Assembly (NCBI GenBank): GCA_963835935.1
Contig: CAWIHK010000001.1
Location: 310,001-374,000, forward strand
Origin: CAWIHK01 sp963835935
Lineage (GTDB): Bacteria; Bacteroidota; Ignavibacteria; UBA10030; CAVZMI01
Reading direction: 5' to 3'
Length of the DNA stretch: 64,000 nt
Below the pieces are notes generated by a model. It was not told where the DNA came from and did not search any database. It saw nothing but the letters and a program-made list of their open reading frames with translations. Within the stretch, counting starts at the first letter, position 1. Each line of letters starts with the position of its first letter. Positions 54,541-63,551 of the stretch are shown piece after piece. The position numbers were made by a program, and so were the translations under genes.

Positions 54541-56381
54541 ATGAGACGCATTTATACGGTCATTATTTTAGCTTGCATTTCACAACGCTCCTATTCGCAC
54601 AAACAAAACCAGATTCTGCCGCGACGAAAACATATGTTCTCGATCCGGTTACCGTAACGGCAACTCAAACGGAAATCCCGCGAAGCCTGGTTTCTCCATC
54701 AATCAGTGTTGTTTCATTGGAGGATATCAAGGCTAATCCGGATAAGTCTATATTTAGCATCATCAGCCAGAATGTACCGGGTGTCTTCGTGACAGAGCGG
54801 GATGTACTGGGATTCGGAGTTAATTCGGCGGCTGGTCAAATCAACATACGCGGTATTGGCGGCAGTCCGAACAATGAAGTACTTACGTTAATCGATGGCC
54901 GTCCGCAATATATGGGTTGGTATGGCCATCCTATAGACGACGGTTACCTTTCGACAAATATCGAGAGAGTTGAAGTCATTCGGGGACCGGCATCGATGTT
55001 GTACGGCTCCAATGCAATGGGCGGTGTTATTAATATTATTACACATAGAACCCAGCAAGATGGGTTGTTAGGTACTGCGTCAATTTCCTACGGAAGTTAT
55101 GATGCGCAACAGTACGGCGCCCATCTCGGATACCAGCAATACGGCTGGAATGTGCTTGGATCCTTCACGCATGAACATACAGACGGTTCACGCCCAGGGT
55201 CCGAATATACAGCAAATAGCGGCTATCTAAAAACATCATATCAGTTCAATAATCAATATCAATTTTCAATCGATGGAAGTTTGACACATTTTGAAACCTA
55301 TGATCCGGGAATGATTTCATCTCCCGATACGAACAATTGGATGCACATCAACCGCGGGTACGTTGGCGCAATGTTGGAAAATGATTTTGTCATTTCTAAA
55401 GGCGGTATTCGAATAACTTACAATTTTGGCCGCAATGAACTATCCCCATATTACGACAATTTCAGCTGGGTTTCCGATGACCATCTTGCTTCAATAAGTT
55501 TATTCCAAAAACTCATGATCTTCAAAGATAATTCAATTGCTTTGGGAATTGACATCCAGGAAAATGGCGGTACCGGTTCCAATACGATGATGAATTTCGG
55601 CACAAGGAATATAAAAGATTACGCAGGATATGTGAGCGTGGAACAAAAGTTTTTTGATCACTTATTGGCAAATGCCGGCGTTCGCTACGCTCACAATAGT
55701 TACTTCGGTGATATTGCCGTGCCGCAAGCCGGAGTAAATTATCAATTGGATCAGGAAACCAATCTTCGCGCATCGATCGGAAAAGGATACCGTGCACCGC
55801 AGGTATTTGAATTATTCCAATTGACACCGGCTGTATCCATATTGAAGCCGGAAGAATTATGGAATTATGAAATCGGTGCTTCTCATATTTTCGGACAAAC
55901 AGTTACTGTTGACCTTGCCTGGTTTATCATTGACATGAAAAACACAATTGTAGATCAATGGTATTCGATGCATTCTTTGAATTCCGGCGGATCCAATTAT
56001 GGCGGCATCGAAGGTTCTCTGCAATGGTTTATTACGCACAATTTAAAAGCAAATGCAAATTATTCGTTGACGAATAATGCAGATAAAACGGTGTCGGTTC
56101 CGAAACACAAGGTGTATGCAGGTGTCGAATATCGGTGGCCTTCCTGGACTGCATCTCTGAGTGCGCAATATGTTCATTCGATATATGGATTGGATAATAC
56201 ATACTCGATTGCAAAACTACCGGATTATACAAATGTTGAAGCGAGAATCGGCACACAAATTACAGATAAGTTTTCTCTGTCGATCAGCGGCAGGAATTTG
56301 TTGAATCAATCATATCAAACCATCTTTGGTTATCCGATGCCGGGAAGAACCGTGAATGTCGGCTTGCAGGCATCGCTTTAG
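54541..56381 (+). CDS. TonB-dependent outer-membrane receptor, signal peptide frameshifted
   Basis: About 610 aa: plug domain (about 35-160) with VTVTATQTEIPRS, NIRGIGGSPNNEVLTLIDGR and RGPASMLYGSNAMGGVINII, then a 22-strand-type barrel ending in GRTVNVGLQASL. The good start is the ATG at 54541 (MRRIYTVIILA, GAAAGG upstream), but its frame differs from the main frame, which contains the rest of the signal (HFTTLLFAQ). A one-base gain near 54572 would join them. Otherwise translation must begin at a TTG at 54573 with half a signal peptide. With NikR before it and an ECF importer after it, a nickel or metal-chelate substrate is likely. Confidence 0.88.
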
Positions 56382-56425
56382 CGGGAGGATCCCTCAAGAC
56401 GACCATCAGTGCAGTTGAATGAATA

Positions 56426-56632
56426 ACTGATGTTACGCATTAGGATAATAATCATGAACTTTCGCTTTTTGGGTTATCCCGATAAAATATTTCCCGATTT
56501 CATTGGGAAAAATCACTCGGTAACCGAGCAAATTAGCCTGGTCACTGAGTAGTACTTTTCCCCCATCCCGATGGGGGAAAAGTGCGTATCGAAGTGACCA
56601 CTACAGGAAATGGTTCTTTGCGTAACATCAGT
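56426..56632. mobile_element. MITE, 207 bp, with 14-bp terminal inverted repeats and 5-bp target duplication
   Basis: Perfect terminal inverted repeats ACTGATGTTACGCA (56426-56439) and TGCGTAACATCAGT (56619-56632) are flanked on both sides by GAATA (56421-56425 and 56633-56637), a target-site duplication. Inside is a perfect 13-bp hairpin ACTTTTCCCCCAT/ATGGGGGAAAAGT (56554-56583). There is no coding capacity. It lies between the receptor and the ECF genes, so it may separate or terminate their transcription. Confidence 0.88.
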
Positions 56633-56664
56633 GAATAATATTTATTAACCAGATTGATAATAAA

Positions 56665-57192
56665 ATGCTTAAACCACGCGATATTGCTTATTGTTCAGTT
56701 TTTGGTGCGGCCGCGATGCTTCTGCCGGTAATCTTTCATGTTTTTCATCTCGGTTCAATCTTCATGCCGATGTACCTGCCATTGGTGACGCTCTCCTTTT
56801 TCGTTGGGCCGATACCCGCGCTACTGACTGCGCTTCTGTTACCGCTGATTTCCGGCGCTATCACCGGCATGCCGCCGTTCTATCCGCCGATAGCATTCAT
56901 TATGAGCATCGAACTTGCCGCAATGTGTGGTACTATCTCATTGGCTCGGATGGCGCTGCCAAGATTTAATGAACTGGTCATTCTCATGCCGGTTCTTTTT
57001 TTAGGGCGCTGTATTGACATCGGATTGATTTATCTGATGGCTCTATTCATGAAATTACCCGTGGAGTTTGTTGTCGGAGCATCGCTTCTCAGCGGATGGC
57101 CGGGAATCATTTTAATGATTGTCGCTATTCCGGCAATCATTCGAATTTCTCGTTTAGCGGGCCATTCACCTATAAAAACAGGAACGCAATAA
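56665..57192 (+). CDS. ECF transporter substrate-binding (S) component
   Basis: A 175-aa membrane protein with about six hydrophobic helices. It begins MLKPRDIAYCSVFGAAAMLLPVIFHVFHLG and has the small-residue face (GAAAMLL) typical of S components in the first helix. T and A components are encoded downstream, which supports the call. It does not look like the usual cobalt/nickel CbiM/NikM, so the ligand is open. The His-containing HVFHLG could contact a metal or chelate. The stop overlaps the next start (TAATG). Confidence 0.8.
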   Translation: MLKPRDIAYCSVFGAAAMLLPVIFHVFHLGSIFMPMYLPLVTLSFFVGPIPALLTALLLPLISGAITGMPPFYPPIAFIMSIELAAMCGTISLARMALPRFNELVILMPVLFLGRCIDIGLIYLMALFMKLPVEFVVGASLLSGWPGIILMIVAIPAIIRISRLAGHSPIKTGTQ

Positions 57193-57806
57193 TGAGTGAT
57201 TGTCTTAAACGAATAAATATTGAGTTTTTTAATTCGATAGCTTCAAAATGGGACTCCTGGGAAAATATTGAATCACTCAAAATCCAATTCGATAAAGGGC
57301 TGAAGGGATTTTGCCTGTGTCCCGATGAACATGTACTCGATGTCGGCTGCGGGACCGGGAATCTGACTGCTTCCATTCTACGTCTACTATCGCAGGCAGG
57401 AAGAATCACTGCCATAGATATATCCGACCAGATGATTGAAATTGCGCAGACGAAAGTGCCGGATTCACGCGTTCGATGGATATGTGACTCGATCGAACAT
57501 ATGGATGACTTCGAAGATATATTCGACAGGGTGATATGCTATTCGGTATGGCCGCATCTGATGAATCATGGAATGGCGGCGCGATCAATTCACCGCATGC
57601 TCAAACCAGGAGGCAAAATCCACATCTGGCACCTGAAATCACGCGATGCAATAAATAAAATACACGCAGAAGCTTCTGATGCTATAAGCAATCATATGCT
57701 GATGCCGGCATCCCAAACCGCAGCTTTGCTTGAACGGTTTGGATTTATCGTTGAAGAAACACTGGATGATGATTCGGGGTATCTGGTGTCTGCCGGGAAG
57801 ATTTGA
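57192..57806 (+). CDS. Class I SAM-dependent methyltransferase
   Basis: A 204-aa methyltransferase with motif I VLDVGCGTGNLTAS (about 48-61), acidic residue in ITAIDISDQMIEIA, and a late motif in MLKPGGKIHIWHLKS. The target is unknown. It is sandwiched between the S and T genes with overlapping or touching ends, so it is made with the transporter. It might modify the imported compound or a metal ligand. The open frame runs further upstream, but the ATG at 57192 overlapping the S-component stop is the sensible start. Confidence 0.88.
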   Translation: MSDCLKRINIEFFNSIASKWDSWENIESLKIQFDKGLKGFCLCPDEHVLDVGCGTGNLTASILRLLSQAGRITAIDISDQMIEIAQTKVPDSRVRWICDSIEHMDDFEDIFDRVICYSVWPHLMNHGMAARSIHRMLKPGGKIHIWHLKSRDAINKIHAEASDAISNHMLMPASQTAALLERFGFIVEETLDDDSGYLVSAGKI

Positions 57807-57808
57807 TC

Positions 57809-58558
57809 ATGCAAGATATGTTTGCATTCTGGGGATGCGGAAGGGGTCCTTTGAAATATTTGCACGTGCATATTCGAATCATTTCAGGTACTCTGCTTTG
57901 TAGTACATGTTTGATGATTCCGCCGCATTCGATCAGCGGTAACAGCCTCATGTTCATCGCCGCGACGGTCTGGTGCATTCTTGCGGGAATGCCGGCGAAA
58001 ATGCTTATCCGGTGCGCCATTGGGGCGTTCATTCTTTTCTTTCCGGTTTTCCTTATCACTCCCTGGATGATGATCGATCCATCGACGACGACACCAATGG
58101 CCGATCGTTTTTTGCAGACGGGAGCAATTACACTTCGCAGCACCTGCAGTCTTTTTATCGCCGCATCGACTATTGCAATTCTTCCCATCCAGGACATGCA
58201 TCGCGGGCTCGCACACCTTCCGATTCCCCGACCGTTTGTTGTAATGATTATCCAGCTTATTAATCAAACGGTACTACTGACGGATGAAACGATGCGTATC
58301 ATCGCTGTACTTCGATTGCGGGGAACATCGGGGGTGCGAGGCGGGAGAGTAATGTTTTCTTTTCCAGTCGTTTGGATGGTTAGAATGCTTTTTCGCGCAG
58401 AACGGACCGCAGCGGCAATGATGGTCAGGGGGTACGGAGTCGAGGCCGTAGTGGCAGATGAGAGCATCACATTGACAATTGCCGATGGACTGGCGATTCT
58501 GGGTGCATGTGCTGTCATCACAGTATCTGTTCTTATTCGGTTGAGGATATTACCATGA
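57809..58558 (+). CDS. ECF transporter transmembrane (T) component
   Basis: About 249 aa, CbiQ-like: several helices, then the coupling motifs near the C-terminal half, LRLRGTSG and MMVRGYGVE. These correspond to the Ala-Arg-Gly (A-R-G type) helices that contact the ATPase. It connects the S component to the ATPase. The ATG at 57809 is used; a TTG two codons earlier overlaps the methyltransferase stop. The end overlaps the ATPase start (ATGA). Confidence 0.85.
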   Translation: MQDMFAFWGCGRGPLKYLHVHIRIISGTLLCSTCLMIPPHSISGNSLMFIAATVWCILAGMPAKMLIRCAIGAFILFFPVFLITPWMMIDPSTTTPMADRFLQTGAITLRSTCSLFIAASTIAILPIQDMHRGLAHLPIPRPFVVMIIQLINQTVLLTDETMRIIAVLRLRGTSGVRGGRVMFSFPVVWMVRMLFRAERTAAAMMVRGYGVEAVVADESITLTIADGLAILGACAVITVSVLIRLRILP

Positions 58559-59277
58559 ACCCCGTACTTGAATACAAATCCGTCACCATCCGGTATTCCG
58601 GAAACTCCATGGACACTATTACGAACGCCTCTTTTCATGTCCATCCCGATGAAAGAGTGGCTCTTTTCGGTCTCAATGGGTCGGGAAAAACAACATTGTT
58701 GCTTGCTGCAGTCGGACTGGTGCCTTTCACAGGTTCTATTTTAATAGACGGGACAATCGTTGAGAAAAAGAATTTTCAGATGTCTCGTGACCGGATTGGA
58801 TTCCTCTTCAATATTCCCGAAGATCAAATTCTTTTTCCACGTGTGATCGATGACGTTGCGTACGGCCTGATTCGAAGAGGAACACCGAAAAATGAAGCGC
58901 ATGCGAAGTCCATGAATGCACTTGCGGCTCTGGGAGTCCCGGATGTTGCAGAATATTCCCCGTTTCAACTTTCTCATGGCCAACGCCAGCGAATCGCATT
59001 GGCAGGTGCGTTGGTAACGGACCCTGTCGTATTACTGCTGGATGAGCCGACTTCGGGGCTTGATCCGCTTGGAAGAATTTCGCTTGCCAATGTGCTGCAG
59101 GCTCAAACATCCTCAATCCTCATTGCAACGCATGATGTTGAATTTGCATCACGGACATGCAATCGTTTTCTGGTATTATACGAAAATGAGCTTCGCGAAT
59201 TTCATGAGTGCAGAGATGCCGAGCAATATCTGATTGGTAATTCTTTCGCGAGATTGCAGAGCATAGTCCCTCATTAG
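58555..59277 (+). CDS. ECF transporter ATPase (A) component, CbiO-like
   Basis: A 240-aa ATPase: Walker A GLNGSGKTT (about 40), Q-loop region FNIPEDQILFPRVIDDVAYG (the FxxPxDQ form usual in ECF ATPases), signature LSHGQRQR, Walker B VVLLLDEPTSGLD and H-loop ATHDVEF. Only one A gene is seen, so it probably acts as a homodimer. The open frame extends upstream into the T gene, but the ATG at 58555 fits. Confidence 0.92.
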   Translation: MNPVLEYKSVTIRYSGNSMDTITNASFHVHPDERVALFGLNGSGKTTLLLAAVGLVPFTGSILIDGTIVEKKNFQMSRDRIGFLFNIPEDQILFPRVIDDVAYGLIRRGTPKNEAHAKSMNALAALGVPDVAEYSPFQLSHGQRQRIALAGALVTDPVVLLLDEPTSGLDPLGRISLANVLQAQTSSILIATHDVEFASRTCNRFLVLYENELREFHECRDAEQYLIGNSFARLQSIVPH

Positions 59278-59469
59278 TGTGAAGGTTTCGGAATCGAAAA
59301 TACACATCCTCCTGTTTTTGGAGAAATACTTTACATAAAAATTAATCTATCAATGCTGCCATTCTCCGGAACTTCCACTATTGATTTTGCAGAATCAGGA
59401 GTTACCAGGGGAATGGAACCCATGAAATCCTGAAAATGTTAAATATGTATAGTATAGGAGGATATTATC

Positions 59470-60381
59470 ATGAAATATTTTCTCAATTTTGCATATGTGG
59501 TTGTATTCTTATCAATGTTTCCTCTCGCACAAAGCTTTGCCTGCGGCTGCGGATGCAGCGTGTTCTCTGTGGGTGACATGTGGACGATGATGCCGCCAGA
59601 AAATTACCGATTATCATTACGCTACTACTTCATGAATAAAAACAGGGATTGGAATGGTTCGACAAGCACTCCGGCGGAAATGAACTCCGATAAAGTAATC
59701 CGGACAAACTTTTACACTGTCGATTTTCAAACTGTATTAACGGATAATTGGGTATTCGGTGCCGAGATGCCCATGTGGTCACGTTATTTCTCAACAGTAG
59801 ATGATGAAGGTAATCCCGTCGCCGTTAATCATAATGCGATCGGTGATTTTCGGGTGACTGGGACTTACTTCGGACTGAGTGAAGAAAAAAATAGTGCGAT
59901 TACATTCGGCCTTAAATTGCCTGCGGGTCCATTCAACCAAACCATCCTCGACAGAGATACTCAGATTGGGACAGGCACAGTTGACGGGTTAATAGGCGGA
60001 CATTATATGGTCCATTTAGAACATTGGGGCTATTTTGGACAATGCATGGGTGAAGTTTCTTTTAATCAAAGGGAGGGATATCGCCCCGGAAATACATATG
60101 ATTTTAGTGCAGGTATTTACTATGATAATTTTATCGCCTCGAAGAGTATGATTCCGATGATTCAAATTGTCGCTTCGATACGTGGTTCAGACAGCGGAGT
60201 CAATGCCGATCCTGATAATACTGGATATAGGAGACTCTACTTATCTCCCGGACTTGAAGTAAACTTGATTCACTCAATAAAATTTTACGGGGATATTAGA
60301 ATCCCTTTATTAACGCACGTGAACGGTTATCAACTTGTTGCACCCGCATTGTTTAATCTGACAGTCGGGTATGATTTATGA
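59470..60381 (+). CDS. Predicted outer-membrane barrel with Cys-rich mature N-terminus
   Basis: A 303-aa protein. The signal peptide ends LAQSFA, and the mature protein would start CGCGCSVFSVG, a five-residue cluster of three Cys. The rest has the transporter-type barrel pattern: NYRLSLRYYFMNKN, ITFGLKLPAGPF, and a final Phe/Leu-rich strand LFNLTVGYDL. The clustered Cys could bind metal at the cell surface or periplasm. It follows the ECF ATPase by 190 nt on the same strand and may belong to the same uptake function. A TATAGGAGGAT site precedes the ATG. Confidence 0.75.
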   Translation: MKYFLNFAYVVVFLSMFPLAQSFACGCGCSVFSVGDMWTMMPPENYRLSLRYYFMNKNRDWNGSTSTPAEMNSDKVIRTNFYTVDFQTVLTDNWVFGAEMPMWSRYFSTVDDEGNPVAVNHNAIGDFRVTGTYFGLSEEKNSAITFGLKLPAGPFNQTILDRDTQIGTGTVDGLIGGHYMVHLEHWGYFGQCMGEVSFNQREGYRPGNTYDFSAGIYYDNFIASKSMIPMIQIVASIRGSDSGVNADPDNTGYRRLYLSPGLEVNLIHSIKFYGDIRIPLLTHVNGYQLVAPALFNLTVGYDL

Positions 60382-60488
60382 CCTCTATATATATGTTTTA
60401 CGTATGATACGAAAGTTTCAGAATAACATTTCGCCGCTCCTGGAAGCTTGCGCCGCTGCTTCCTGGGTTTTCAAATGATAAAATCTAT

Positions 60489-63400
60489 ATGCCATCGGAA
60501 GACTGTTCTCAACTTTTTACATTCGATTTAACTGGACGTCATCTGACAACGACGGATCCTCTTACAGGAGCTATATTGTATTCATTTGGCTACGATGATA
60601 CCGGACGATTAATTACCATTACCGATGTCGATAGTCTCCAAACAAAAATATTGCGAGATAGTTTAGGAAATCCCACACAGATTATTGCACCATTTGGACA
60701 GACCATAAAATGCAGCGTTGATTCCATTGGATATCTTAACTCCGTTAGGAATGAGGCGGGTGAGGTAACAACCATGACATCAACAATTGGAGGTTTACTT
60801 AAAACATTCTGTGATCCAAAAGGAGGATTACACAAATTTACATATAATAATGTAGAAGGACGTCTTATCAAGGATGAAGATCCGGATGGGGGTTACAAAG
60901 TATTAACTAGATGGGATTTTGATAATGGTATAACCTCCGGCTACGTTGTTGGATTTGGATTATATCAAGATACCAGGGGTTCATTTTATCATGTGGAGAC
61001 TATTCCCGAAACTGGCGGTACACATTATACAATCCGTGATGGAAATGGAGCTGATGCGCATATTTACATGAATCCCGGATGCCGTAGAGAAGTTAAACCC
61101 GATGGGACACAAATTGTCACAACATTCAAGCCCGATCCCCGATATGGTTTGCTTGCTCCGCTTCTCGATGTAGAAATTACTTCACCGAGCGGAATTGTGA
61201 ATACGATTAAACAAAATAGAACCATTACAGAGCTAACAGGAACAACCGTTACGGGTTTGGTAGATAGTATAGTTATCAATGACAAAATATATAAAACTAT
61301 TTATGATGGCCATCAACATCTTTTCACTAGCATATCACCCGAAGGACGAACAAGTTATTCATGGATTAACGATAAAGGACGCATTGTGAAAGATTCTATC
61401 GCCGGCGTCGATGCTGTGAATTATACATATAACCCACAGGGTTTTATGACACAGGTCTCACAGTCGGAACGAACATCGACGTTTGGCTACGATACAAAAG
61501 GTTGGCTCGCGAGTATAACGGACCCGATTGGCCGTTCTGTGTTATTTGATGTTGATTCTGTCGGGCGCATTGTGAATCAAATGCCTCCCGACAATAATAA
61601 CATACGCTATAGTTACGATGCAAATAGTAATGTGACCTCGATAACACCGCCGGGGCGTCCAGCGCATACGTTCGATTATACACGCACTGATTTAGTGAAA
61701 CAATATCTGCCTCCTATACTTGCCACAGATACTATGGCAACAAAGTACGACTATGACCTCGATCAAATGCTTTTGGATATAACCCGCCCTGATAACCACA
61801 AGATTGTTTTCAATTATGACACAACAACTTTTGATGATGTTTGCTGGGGGGGGTGTTTTTGGCATCGAAGATCACGCGTCGATTCAATATCATTCGATCA
61901 AGGCATACTATCATTTAATTATGACTGGTGGAGTGGCGCTCTTACAAGCGTGATCTCGCCATCAAACGATACACTTTTGTACTCCTACGACGGGGAACTG
62001 CCAACGCGTGTTGACATGCGAGGCGTCATCAACGGATCAGTGAGTGTACATTATGACAACAATTTCCGAGTTGTATCACAGACAATCAATGATGTCGATA
62101 GCATTCAATACACGTATGACAACGATGGCTTGCTCACCCAATTAGGAGATTTACAGATTACGAGAGATTCCTCAAATGGGCGCGTGATGTCGACACAAGT
62201 TGGAAATGTAACCACAGATTACGCTTATTCAAATACCGGTGAACTGGCATCAGTGGATAATAGTGTCAATGGCAGTTCGATCTACTCGACAAATTATTTA
62301 CGTGATTCGTTAGGAAGAATTACAACGCTCACCGAAACCATCGAAGGCACAACAACCACGAAGCGATATACCTACGATGTTGCCGGTAGATTGAGCGCAG
62401 TGTATCAGAACGATTTGTTAACTGCAAAGTATTATTACGATGCGAATGGAAATAGAGATAGCGTCGTAACACCGAGTGGAACGACACGTGGAGTCTATGA
62501 CGCTCAAGATCGGATGCTGCAATACGGAAACGCAAGATACATCTACACACGTAACGGCGAGTTAAATTTGAAGATTGTTGGAGCAGACACCACCAAATAC
62601 GTTTATGATGATTTTGGAAATTTGATGAGTGTAACACTTCCAAATCAAACGAAGATAGAATATATTATTGACGGGCAGAACAGGAGAGTGGGAAGAAAGC
62701 TCAACGGAGTGGTAACGAATCGATGGTTGTATGCGGGTCAACTACATCCGGTTGCAGAGGTTGATAGCACGGGAAATATTATAGCAACTTATCATGGCAG
62801 TTTTATGAAGCGAGGAGATTCGTTGTATACAATCATTCGTGATCATCTTGGTAGTGTAAGAATGGTTATGAATGCGCAAACAGGAGAAGTTGTGCAACGG
62901 ATGGATTACGATGAATACGGAAATGTATCGTTCGACAGCAATACTGGATTCCAGCCATTCGGTTATGCTGGTGGGTTGTATGATGCGCAAACGAGGTTGA
63001 ATCGCATAGGAGTAAGAGATTATGACTCTAACACTGGTAGATGGGAAAGAAAAGATCAAATATTATTCTTCGATGAGCAAAATATTTACATGTATGTATG
63101 TGATGAACCCATCAATCGCATCGATGTTTATGGTCTATACTGGGAGTATTCTCAAGGATCAGGAAATATGACACATGTGGATGATAAAACCGGAGCGCGC
63201 ACATTTCTTGGAACGGGACATGCCGGTCATGGGAAAGGTTTGAACAAGCCTTCTATGGAAAATGTTAAGAATACGGGTCCACTTCCAAAAGGCTGTTATG
63301 CAATTGGTGATCAAGGAGATTATACAACGAAGGCAGGAGACCTTCTAGAAGAAGCAATGGTATTGACTCCTGACAAAGGGAATGTGATGTATGATCGCGG

Positions 63401-63512
63401 AGGGTTCCTAATTCATGGTGGTAGTTATTCAAAGGGGTGTATTATTCTGGATCTAAATTTTCGGGATACAATAGCGCAAAGTGGAGATGATCTCCTCGTT
63501 GTCGTTAAATGA
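60489..63512 (+). CDS. Rhs-repeat protein with DUF2778/L,D-transpeptidase-like toxin end, 5'-truncated
   Basis: This 1007-aa protein consists of many YD repeats (TYDVAGRLSAV, YDANGNRDSV and others). The Rhs core end follows, with IRDHLGSVRMVMNAQTGEVVQ and RIGVRDYDSNTGRWERKDQ. A variable C-terminus starts at about 883. That end has GPLPKGCYAI and FLIHGGSYSKGCIIL, matching the HG...SxGC active site of DUF2778/Tlde1-type peptidoglycan-targeting toxins. The frame stays open back to about 60406 without an ATG (reading APLLPGFSNDKIY), so the original gene was longer and has lost its 5' part. The start at 60489 is therefore uncertain. Confidence 0.85.
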   Translation: MPSEDCSQLFTFDLTGRHLTTTDPLTGAILYSFGYDDTGRLITITDVDSLQTKILRDSLGNPTQIIAPFGQTIKCSVDSIGYLNSVRNEAGEVTTMTSTIGGLLKTFCDPKGGLHKFTYNNVEGRLIKDEDPDGGYKVLTRWDFDNGITSGYVVGFGLYQDTRGSFYHVETIPETGGTHYTIRDGNGADAHIYMNPGCRREVKPDGTQIVTTFKPDPRYGLLAPLLDVEITSPSGIVNTIKQNRTITELTGTTVTGLVDSIVINDKIYKTIYDGHQHLFTSISPEGRTSYSWINDKGRIVKDSIAGVDAVNYTYNPQGFMTQVSQSERTSTFGYDTKGWLASITDPIGRSVLFDVDSVGRIVNQMPPDNNNIRYSYDANSNVTSITPPGRPAHTFDYTRTDLVKQYLPPILATDTMATKYDYDLDQMLLDITRPDNHKIVFNYDTTTFDDVCWGGCFWHRRSRVDSISFDQGILSFNYDWWSGALTSVISPSNDTLLYSYDGELPTRVDMRGVINGSVSVHYDNNFRVVSQTINDVDSIQYTYDNDGLLTQLGDLQITRDSSNGRVMSTQVGNVTTDYAYSNTGELASVDNSVNGSSIYSTNYLRDSLGRITTLTETIEGTTTTKRYTYDVAGRLSAVYQNDLLTAKYYYDANGNRDSVVTPSGTTRGVYDAQDRMLQYGNARYIYTRNGELNLKIVGADTTKYVYDDFGNLMSVTLPNQTKIEYIIDGQNRRVGRKLNGVVTNRWLYAGQLHPVAEVDSTGNIIATYHGSFMKRGDSLYTIIRDHLGSVRMVMNAQTGEVVQRMDYDEYGNVSFDSNTGFQPFGYAGGLYDAQTRLNRIGVRDYDSNTGRWERKDQILFFDEQNIYMYVCDEPINRIDVYGLYWEYSQGSGNMTHVDDKTGARTFLGTGHAGHGKGLNKPSMENVKNTGPLPKGCYAIGDQGDYTTKAGDLLEEAMVLTPDKGNVMYDRGGFLIHGGSYSKGCIILDLNFRDTIAQSGDDLLVVVK

Positions 63513-63551
63513 ATATGATTTAATTTATTTAAAAAAGTATGGAGGGTTCCA

